From assembly GCA_023014485.1 (NCBI GenBank), contig JAJOZX010000995.1, positions 61,001-125,000 on the forward strand: DNA of 64,000 bases. Direction: 5' to 3'. This stretch comes from Bathynomus jamesi (taxonomy: Eukaryota > Arthropoda > Malacostraca > Isopoda > Cirolanidae). Numbering within the stretch: position 1 is the first letter of the stretch; the number at the start of each line of letters is the position of its first letter. Positions 43,215 through 51,924 of this stretch are shown here, in pieces. A program made the translations under genes and the position numbers. The notes below the pieces were generated by a model. The model searched no databases. It saw only the letters and a program-made list of their open reading frames with translations, and had not been told where the DNA came from.

Positions 43215-44088
43215 TTTCTCGTCTTGCGCGGAATATCTCCTATACAAGCGTCGTTCTTTACGTTATTTATACTGCGTGTTCTTTGCAGTTGAATGTATAT
43301 AATGTTACGGCATGGGGAGGTGCCCCCTTATGGCATTGGTTTCTGCGAGTATGTAGAGGAATTACGGCATTTGGAAGAGTGAAGTCCATGGTGTAGGGTA
43401 TCGCGTCTGACCGGCAATCGGAAGATCCCGGGTTCGATTCCCAGGTGGTACTTCATTTTTTCATTTGTTGTTTTCTCTTTCTCGTCTTGCGCGGAATATC
43501 TCCTATACAAGCGTCGTTCTTTACGTTATTTATACTGCGTGTTCTTTGCAGTTGAATGTATATAATGTTACGGCATGCGGGAGGTGCCCCCTTGGGGCAT
43601 TGGTTTCTGCGAGTATGTAGAGGAATTACGGCATTTGGAAGAGTGAAGTCCATGGTGTAGTGGTATCGCGTCTGACCGGCAATCGGAAGATCCCGGGTTC
43701 GATTCCCAGGTGGTACTTCATTTTTTCATTTGTTGTTTTCTCTTTCTCGTCTTGCGCGGAATATCTCCTATACAAGCGTCGTTCTTTACGTTATTTATAC
43801 TGCGTGTTCTTTGCAGTTGAATGTATATAATGTTACGGCATGCGGGAGGTGCCCCCTTGGGGCATTGGTTTCTGCGAGTATGTAGAGGAATTACGGCATT
43901 TGGAAGAGTGAAGTCCATGGTGTAGTGGTATCGCGTCTGACCGGCAATCGGACGATCCCGGGTTCGATTCCCAGGTGGTACTTCATTTTTTCATTTGTTG
44001 TTTTCTCTTTCTCGTCTTGCGCGGAATATCTCCTATACAAGCGTCGTTCTTTACGTTATTTATACTGCGTGTTCTTTGCAGTTGAATG
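43215..44088 (+). repeat. Tandem tRNA-like array, inverted part (3.3 units)
   Basis: At 43213-43215 the forward array stops (ACATACTC) and the same unit continues in reverse orientation (TTTCTCGTCTTGCGCGG). tRNA-like sequences are on the plus strand near 43387-43453, 43651-43717 and 43916-43982. The first lacks two bases in its A box (GTGTAGGGTATC). The array ends at GTTGAATGTA, where (TA)n starts. Confidence 0.93.
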
Positions 44089-44114
44089 TATATATATATA
44101 TATATATATATATA
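44089..44114. repeat. (TA)n at the right end of array 1
   Basis: The unit normally reads GTTGAATGTATATAATG here, so the tract may be an expansion of the unit's own TATATA. Confidence 0.92.
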
Positions 44115-45035
44115 CAGTAGTCCCCTCTATAATCGTGCTAATTGGTTCCATGAACAGACGACGATTAAGAAAACGACGATTAACGAGTTATTTAAATACA
44201 TGTAATAATGACAATTCGTTCCAGACCACATGCTGTACTGTACCTACCAAATTATGAAGTGGCTGGCTGCGCATGGAGGGGGGTTGGTGGGGCTTGGTGA
44301 TGGAGTTTTATTGCTTGGTAGGTGAATCACCCTCCATCAGCAGACCAGGGAGATCTACTGTTGTTGATGTTGATGGATGAGGAGACTTTCGGTGGATCTG
44401 ATTTTTTTTTGCAGAAATAATTCAGAGTTGGTTGTTTTGTAGCCTTCTTTTTCTCTGCTAAGATTTCCTTATAGCAACGAAAGGCTTGATTGGCTTCTCG
44501 AATGACTTTGGAGGATCTTTCTGCATTGGGGTCATTTTCTAAAACATCCTTCATCTTCTCCCAGTGCCAGAAGAAATCCTTCAGATTTCCTGTTGTCAAG
44601 GTCTTGACAATCTCTTCTTCCTCTTCATTTGACTCCTCTGATACCCTGTGCTCTTCAAGCTGCAACAGTTCTTCAGTGTTGAGTTCTTCACTATGAGATT
44701 CCAAGAGCTCTTCGACATCGTCCGTTTCCAACTCGAAGCCCAATTGTTGACCCAGCTCAATAATTTTGTCTTGAACGTTTTCCATTTTCAAAATCATCTA
44801 TAATTTTTAGTTTAATCTCCAATGTGGTCACATTTCTAGGCCTTTTACCTTCACCAACACTTTGTACATTCTTAGGAGTGGCCATTTTCACTTAATTTTA
44901 CTAAACTGAATTAAAAAAGCAAATATTTTAAAGTAAATTGCTCAACAAAGACCGATGCCCCGCGATGCCCCGCGGACGAAATAATGGTGTTAAATAGGGA
45001 ACGACAATAGTCGATGGCGATGATTATAGAGGGAC

Positions 45036-45042
<7 letters not shown>
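44115..45042 (-). mobile_element. pogo/Tigger-type element, internally deleted
   Basis: The left end is CAGTAGTCCCCTCTATAATC (44115) and the right end, read inward, is CAGAGTAGTCCCTCTATAAT (45042). TA precedes the left end. At about 930 bp it retains the first ~40 codons and the last ~120 codons of a transposase gene; the DDE core is deleted. Confidence 0.85.
44327..44885 (-). pseudogene. pogo/Tigger transposase, N- and C-terminal remnants
   Basis: From the ATG at 44885: MATPKNVQSVGEGK, then KRPRNVTTLEIKLKIIDDFE, the start of a CENP-B-type helix-turn-helix. A deletion joins this to the C-terminal tail, in another frame: VEELLESHSEELNTEELLQL, the typical acidic ESHxEELxxEEL segment of Tigger transposases, then NPNAERSSKV-like sequence and KKKATKQPTLNYFCKK. 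The tail frame runs from 44797 to 44327. Confidence 0.85.

Positions 45043-45070
<28 letters not shown>
45041..45070. repeat. (GT)n microsatellite
   Basis: About 15 GT dinucleotides between the Tigger end and the Penelope palindrome. Confidence 0.93.
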
Positions 45071-45072
<2 letters not shown>

Positions 45073-45192
45073 TATTTGGGGAACAGCTTTTCCTTTAAAC
45101 TTGTTTGGTTGAATAATTATAATCGACCGTCGATTATTCAACGGTCGATTATTCAACCAAACATGTTTAAAGGAAAAGCTGTTCTCCAAATA
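45071..45192. repeat. Palindrome at the 5' end of Penelope element 2
   Basis: Arms of about 45 bp (45071-45117 and 45148-45192) are inverted copies (GGGAACAGCTTTTCCTTTAA and complement), around a loop that repeats CGATTATTCAACGGT. CGGTCGATTATTCAACCAAA here (45142) recurs in direct orientation at the element's other end (61534), with one change. Confidence 0.85.
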
Positions 45193-45218
45193 TACGGATA
45201 TAAGAATTCACGATCCAA

Positions 45219-46512
45219 CAGCCAGAAGAGAACAAATAACCTTAGAATTTCTAGACAAATTGATGAACAGACAGTTATCAATCTTGAATGAAGAATTAAA
45301 AAGACTAAATGAAGAGCGTGATGCACTTGAAAGTCAACTGAGAGAATCTCAAATCAGTAACGATCTAAGAAAACGGGTCATCGAAAGTTTAAAACAACTG
45401 TACGAACAGCATGAAAACAGCGTCAAGGCAGGGATCACCAGAAAAATAAATACCCTATACAGGGGAAAAATGAAGCTGCCAGAAGGCGAAGACTCGTTTA
45501 TAAATTTATCGCAGTTCAGTTTAACGCAAGACCAAAAAGAACTGCTTAACCTTGGACTGAACTGCCACTTCCAACCCAAATTCGATAAAATAAAAAAAAC
45601 AGACAGAACTAGAACTCTTATACCAGTCTATAATTAAATTAAAAGAAAGGAACATCGGAGAAGTGTCTCAAAACTTACAGCCTTTACTCTTAGCAGAAAG
45701 CACCAAAAACAGAAGTTTTTCATCTTCCAAAATACTATCACTAGCCTTGAAACAAGCGGCAAAAGGAGTTAAGAAACGAGAAAGAAATTGTCATTAGGAA
45801 GGCTGACAAGTCCAATATCTTCATCATCCTTTATAGAAATGACTACAAGAGCAAGATTGACACAATCTTAAGCGACACCTCAAAATACAAAAAAATAAGC
45901 AGAGACCCAACGGAGCAAGTGAAAACCAAAATTAATACACTTATTTTAGCGTCTAACGCCACTCAAGGGGACCAACTAACCCTGCTCCGAGGAAACTTTA
46001 CACCTGGCTATATTTATGGTAACGTTAAAACACACAAAACTGGCTATCCGATAAGTCCCATCATCTCCCAGGTCCCAGCCCACTTACGGAATTGCAAAAC
46101 AACTTAATGAAATCATCGCCAAATATATACCAGCAAAACACATTCTCAAATCTACAGATGAATGTCTACAAGTGCTCAGAGGAACCCGACCACAAGGCAT
46201 TATGGCATCGTTGGATTTAAAATTTTTATTTTCAAACGTCCCAGTAGAGGCAACATTTATGCCGCAACAACCAAGATTATAATCGAGAACGTTTATAACC
46301 ACCCGACCATGCGACCACCGACCATTCCCAAAGAAATAATGAAAAAACTGCTGAAGATCTGCACAACGGAAGCGGCTTTCCGATGCAAAGACAGAACGCT
46401 ATACCAACAAGTAGATGGAATCTCGATGGGAAACCCCTTGGTCCCCACCTGCGCTAACTACTACATGTGTCATGTGGAAAACAACGTGCTCCGAGAAAAA
46501 AGACACACTATA
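45219..46512 (+). pseudogene. Penelope-like element 2, N-terminal and RT part
   Basis: The first frame (45263-45637) begins MNRQLSILNEELKRLNEERD, a coiled-coil-like start, and holds the LSQFSLTQDQKELLNLGLNC block typical of Penelope-like RTs. Later frames give DKSNIFIILYRNDYKSKID, GYIYGNVKTHKTGYPISPII, VLRGTRPQGIMASLDLKFLF (first catalytic Asp region) and DGISMGNPLVPTCANYYM. At least four frameshifts. It stops just before the YVDD palm motif, where a Jockey-like element has inserted. Confidence 0.88.
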
Positions 46513-46681
46513 CTGCAGATACGTTGTTGTTGTTGTTGGTTAACCGATCAGCCCACCCTGATCGAGCAAGCCGGCGGCACGCAGGTAACCGATGGCCCTC
46601 TCCAGAGTGGACCAGAGGTTCAGCGCACTAGTGATGTTGTGATGTGTTCTATACTGTGCTAAGCGGTACAGTCTGTCATAA
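46513..46681 (-). pseudogene. Jockey-like host element, 3' end (segment 1 of 5)
   Basis: Minus strand: ITSALNLWSTLERAIGYLRA, then AGLLDQGGLIG and a stop, and a (CAA)n tail at 46530-46518. This is the C-terminus and 3' end of a non-LTR element whose other segments lie beyond hAT-a, hAT-b, the MITE and hAT-d. Confidence 0.85.
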
Positions 46682-49600
46682 CAGGCCCGGATCCAGACCA
46701 GTGCTCACCGATGCCGGTCAGATACATTTTGGCATCGATTTGCACTGGTCAGATTTTTTTGAAAATAGCGCCCCCTAGCAAGACTGCTTGAAACGATACT
46801 CTCTGCTCGATTTCTGCTGGAAAATGCATAGGAACTTATACTTCGCGCATGCGCCGTACACTTTTTCTCAGATGTTTTCAAGCGCCATCTTTGTATGTAT
46901 TTACTACCTAAATAGCGCCCCCTAGCGAGACTGCCTTGAAACGATACTCTCTGCTCGATTTCTGCTGGAAAATGCATAGGAACTTATATTTCGCGCATGC
47001 GCCGTACACTTTTTAATTTCTCAAATATTTTTAAGCTCCATCTTTGTATGTAACATGTGTTTTGCAGTGCAGCTTTAATTTCACTTTGAATAAGTCTATC
47101 TTTTGTATTTTTTGTGTTATAATATTTTATATGCTAAAGTGAATCTGAATGAACGTCGAGGTCTACAGAAAAATGAAGAAGGTACAAGCAAAGATCGGGA
47201 CTTTCTTCAATACCAGTCGGTAAGTCGGATCAAACAATGATTTATTTTATGCTTGGAAAATCAGTCAAATTGTAGAATAATATATTCAACGCTACTCCTC
47301 CCTACTGGGGGTCTCACAATGTCACCTTATCATTATTCATATTATTGGTCATTCTTTTCAGGGAAGTACCACCAGTACCTTCTTGCTCAACTGACATCTT
47401 AGATGATTTGGGTGACAGACCATCGCAGAAAAGGAAGTTTGATGAAATCAGATATGACGCAGATGATCCAGTGTGCAAAATACAAAACACAGACACGACA
47501 TGTGGTAAGAATTGATTTCTTATATTGTTGCCGTTAACTAAAAAAATATCCCATTCATTTATTGTCATGAATGTAGTACAAAACAAGTTTGAACAAGATG
47601 TTCTCTACAATTTTTACTGAAACTAATCATAAATTGATGGTTTTATGACTGGAATTAAAAAGAATATTGTTTTGAATTTTAGGTGAGGACATAATATCAT
47701 CAAACCTCAGGAATGACATCGGCCTGTATTACCAGTGTGTGAGCGATTTGAATGATGACAAGAAGTATGAGCTTTTGACTTCCCACTGGCAACCTCCTGC
47801 AAGATACAAGTTTCCAGGTACCAACAATTATGGCAGGAAGCGATTCTTCAATGGAGAATGGCTAAAGATGTATCCCTGGCTGGTGTATTCACCATCAGAA
47901 TGTGGCGCATTTTGTTTAACCTGTATGCTGTTTGGTATAGCAAGTGGGCACAACAGCAGCAAGTTGGACAAGCTGTACAAGTCACCTTTGACCAACTGGG
48001 TAACAGCTACAAATAAATTGGCCGAACATAATAGCAAGTCAGATTTCCACAAACACGCAGCACTTTTTGCTGATAATTTTCGCAGAATCATGTCCAACAA
48101 GTCACAACCAGTGAATCGACTTATTTCATTAGCAATCAGCAAACGTGTCGCAGCAAACAAACAAAAAGTAGCATCAATGATGAAGACTGTGATCTTGTGT
48201 GGTAGGCAGAACTTCGCTCTTCGAAGGGACCATGAAGATACTGAAGACGACTCGAAGAACAGAGGCAACTTCTTGCCAATGTTGCAGTTCCGCTTGGATG
48301 CTGGTAATGTGGTCCTCGAAGAACACTTGAAATCAGCTCCCAAGAATGAAACATATACATCAAAGACAATTCAGAATGAACTGATCTCCGTCATCACTGC
48401 CCACATTCAAGACGAAATTGTGAAGGAGATTAACACAAGTCCTCTGTTTTCCATTCTTGCAGATGAAGCTACTGATGTCAGCAACAAGGGACAACTTCCA
48501 CTTGTGTTACGTTTTGTTGACAACACAGATTCTATTCGTGAAGAGTTTGTTGGTTTCTTTGAATGTGTGAATGGTGTCACTGGCAAAGCCATTGCTGACT
48601 TGCTGTTGCAAGTGGTTAGTGATCTCGGCTTAGATATGAAGAAATGCAGAGGCCAGTGCTATGATGGAGTAGGCAATATGGCTGGACAAGTCAAAGGTTC
48701 AGCAGCTTTGATAGCACAGCAGTATCCAAAGGCACCTTATGTCCACTGCCAGTCTCATAGATTGAACCTGTGTGTTGTAAAAGACTGTGCTTTACAAGAA
48801 GTACGCAACATGATGGGCACGTTGGAGGAAGTGGAGCGTTTCTTCAAGTTCTCACCGAAAGGACAGCTGCTCCTTGAAGAACAGATCAAGGTGTGTTTTT
48901 TTCTTGGTATAGTCAGTACATTTTCTATTGTAATGGCTGTGTTGTAATAGTGAATTTAATGCTGTGAAATTTATTTTAAATTATTTTATTTTTTTCATAC
49001 ATCTAATCTGAAAATTATTGCTTTCTGTTTTTGTCACTCAGGAGGAGTGTCCAGCCTCTAGTCATCATAAGCTGACCGATACTTGCCGAACTAGATGGGT
49101 CCAGCGTTTGGATGCCCTAGATGTATTCGAAGAGCTACTGCCCGACGTGGTTTCAACCTTGATGTGCATCAAGGATAACGTCACTCATAACTGGGACAGT
49201 GAGTCATCAACAAAGGCCAGTGGTATGCTCCACCAAATTGGAACATTCCAGTTTATCTTCACTTTTGTTGTGACAAAGAAAGTTTTGTCATACACCCGTG
49301 GTATGACAGTCAAGTTGCAGGTGAGGAGTCTCGACACAAAGAAGGCATATGACAGTGTTGGTGAGGTCCTTGGGTTTCTTCAAACAGTCAGAGACAGTGT
49401 TGACTCAAAACATTCTGAGTGGTTCAAGGCTGCAAAGGAAATAGCTGAAGACCTCGACATAGCAGTGACAAAGCCCAGGACAGTCGGCCGGCAAAAAAAC
49501 AGAAACAATGTCCCTGCAGAAACTACGGAGGATTATTTCCGTCGCAGTGTGACTGTGCCATTCTTGGATCATCTCCTGGCAGATATTGGATCAAGATTCA

Positions 49601-50342
49601 AAGATGGCCAACAGAAAACCATTCTGGGATTTTCAGGTTTGTAATGGAATTATTTAGCTATAGGGATAATTTGAGAATGATAATTAAATTGATGGACTGA
49701 TATGTACTCTCTCTTACTGTTACATGAAATTGACAACTGGTTTATTAATTTTAGGTGTTCCTGCAAAGATGATAGAACAGCCAGACACATGGAACCCAGA
49801 GTTTCAGCAGTTCTGTCAGACCTACCAAGATGACCTTCCCAGTCCCAATACTCTGTCTGCAGAGCTGGATGTGTGACAATACCACTGGGAGCGGTGCCAT
49901 CAGGCCAACTGCGACATACCAGACTCTGTGCAGTCAACTTTACACTCCATGGACAAAGTCTTTTTCCCAAACATCTGTGCTGCATTCAAGGTATTGGCAG
50001 TCATTCCAGTCGCCACCTGTGAGTGTGAACGTTCAGTTTCAGCCATGCGTCGACTGAAAACATATCTCAGGAGCACCATGAGAAATGATAGGATGAATGG
50101 TTTAGCTCTGATGCATGTCCACTACGGGCGAAAGCTCGATGTGGATGTTTTGGTTGAGAAGTTTGCACGGCTCCACCCAAGAAGGATGGAGCTTCTTGAT
50201 ATTATCAGTGACAAACATTAGAAAGGATTTATTTTGTAAAATAAATATTTTGAAGTAAATAACGAATCATGTCTTCTTTTACATTTTGGTATGCATTTAA
50301 TGAAATGACACTAGTCAGATTATGGGTCTGGATCCGGGCCTG
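46682..50342 (+). mobile_element. hAT transposon a (3.66 kb, intron-containing)
   Basis: The ends CAGGCCCGGATCCAGACC (46682) and GGTCTGGATCCGGGCCTG (50342) are perfect 18 bp inverted repeats. The flanks share CATAA on both sides but not a clean 8 bp duplication. Within it, at 46735-46860 and 46910-47020, a ~120 bp non-coding segment (GCGCCCCCTAGCRAGACTGC) is tandemly duplicated. Confidence 0.9.
47173..50221 (+). pseudogene. hAT transposase, five exons, one nonsense codon (hAT-a)
   Basis: Exons 47173-47219, 47362-47504, 47683-48890, 49042-49636 and 49755-50221 join in phase at GT-AG introns, about 820 residues. Domains: N-terminal TTF-type zinc finger (EWLKMYPWLVYSPSECGAFC, CLTCMLFG); DUF4371-like catalytic region with LADEATDVSNKGQL (first Asp) and CRGQCYDGVGNMAG (second Asp); SHRLNL; then the hATC dimerisation domain with CECERSVSAMRRLK. 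The pattern is that of P52-repressor-like (THAP0-like) hAT proteins. TGA at 49874-49876 replaces an expected Trp in ELDV-QYHW. No other lesion seen. Confidence 0.88.
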
Positions 50343-50712
50343 CATAATATGTTCAATTGTTTGTGGTGTGTCCTGGCACAGGTGGCAGGTGTCCTCTGTG
50401 GAGTTGTCCAGTCTGTGTTTATATGTCTGTAAGTTGGGGTGATGTCCACATCGGAATCGTGCTAAGTTAACTCGATCCGATCTGCTCAGGCTGGTCTCTG
50501 ACCTGTCAATGGGTGGCGGCTTCGCACCTAGGACCGCATTCGGACCGAGTCGTGTCAGTGCTTTGTGGGTTAGGTGTGTGTGTGTGGTGTGTGTGTGTGT
50601 GTGTGCTTTCTGTACTGTGTGATGTCTGTGGGGCGTGATATGGAATGGAGAATTTGGTTACAATGTCTCTCTGGTGTTACCTTAATGGTGCGAGATGTCG
50701 GTGCATGATTGT
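50343..50712 (-). pseudogene. Jockey-like host element (segment 2 of 5)
   Basis: Minus strand, codons just upstream of segment 1: LGAKPPPIDRSETSLSRSDR, VNLARFRCGHHPNLQTYKHR and the Cys/His finger CHLCQDTPQTIEHI. These are the post-RT region and C-terminal zinc knuckle of Jockey-like ORF2. A (GT)n run lies at about 50574-50603. Confidence 0.85.
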
Positions 50713-51315
50713 CAGGGCCGGATTAACCATTAAGCAAAATAAGCCCGTGCTTAGGGCATCAAGGGAAGGGGGGCACCACAGAAATTTTCCATTGTCGGAT
50801 TTACCATGGATTTATTATACTATTATAATCGCGGCTTATAGCCTATAAGCTGTTGAAAACTGAATTATATATATTCATATATAGTATTTATTTTTTTTCA
50901 TTGTTTGAATTTGTAGTGAACAACAACCCTTTTGAGAGAATAAATATATTTCGTTGTAATCACACACTTTACGCTTTGCGTTATTATTTTGTTTATATCA
51001 AATCTTTGAGCGCCATATTAAAAATACATATAGATTAAATATTTTCGTGTGCTATAGGAAGTTATTCTGAACGTGTGATTTGTGCATATAATATTAAATA
51101 TATATTTTACATAATCATTTGGTATTGTTTTACAGAAAGATTTAGGTTTATAGAATTGTAATATAAATTAATATTAAAATAAAAGAAACTATAAACTCTC
51201 TATATTGCTGTTGTATCAAGTGATGTTTATCACGGCCATTATAATAATAAGATATACTGACCTAAGTTAATTAGCGTTGAAGAAGTTTATCTGTTGCTCT
51301 CTCTTCTTCTCTAGG

Positions 51316-51909
51316 GTAAGTCTATGAAGTGTACTTTATTTGTATATATAACAATATTTTATCATACACGTATCTTTATTTTATAATTTATTTATCTATT
51401 GTCATAACAGTATAAAAGAATTTAGATTGTAATAACCAGAGTGAATAATTTGTAATGTATATATAACATCAAACGTAGTTAGGACAATTTAGGCCCTAAG
51501 CAAATGTTCATATTTCCTATAATTAAATATTGTGTTTTAAATAAATAAATAAATGTAAATATAAAATGTGGCTCGTTAATAGTGAAATGTTAATATTGAT
51601 ATTTTTATAGATTGCGTATTATTAATTCTAATGTTAAGTATTTTTATTTTATAGGTTTCGGTTCCTTCTTTCGGTTCCTTCTTTTGGTTCCTTCTTTCGA
51701 TTTGATTTGTATTCAACATTTCGAGTTGATATTTCGGTTGAGTTATATTTAATTGCCACTTATATTTAAATTGCCACTTTGGTTGTGTACGGTTCCCATT
51801 TTGTCTTTCTGAGAATAAAAGAACAAAGCCAAGATTGTGATATGTGTAACTGTGTTGATTGCCACATAATATACAAATAAAATATTCTTTTTATTTCTGT
51901 ATTTTACAG
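51316..51909 (+). other. Probable 5' UTR intron of the hAT-b transposase gene
   Basis: A donor-like GGTAAGTC begins at 51315 and an acceptor TATTTTACAG ends at 51909, 15 bp before the start codon. No long frame precedes the ATG, so an untranslated intron is the simplest reading. Confidence 0.45.
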
Positions 51910-51924
51910 ACCCCAAGAACCAAG

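Noticed and set aside
39731..43396. Repeated 66-residue open frames (MDFTLPNAVIPL start) in each array unit, one extended to 162 residues
   Set aside because: They recur because the 265 bp unit recurs, overlap the tRNA-like block, and are broken by one-base indels in several units. No sign of coding constraint.
39667..43982. Functional tRNA-Ala(GGC) gene cluster
   Set aside because: The anticodon position reads GGC, but position 33 is C, the acceptor stem pairs poorly and one T-stem pair is mismatched. The D-arm is Val-like, not Ala-like.
39594..44088. CRISPR-like array
   Set aside because: Units are 265 bp, lack alternating variable spacers, and lie in a eukaryotic transposon-rich context.
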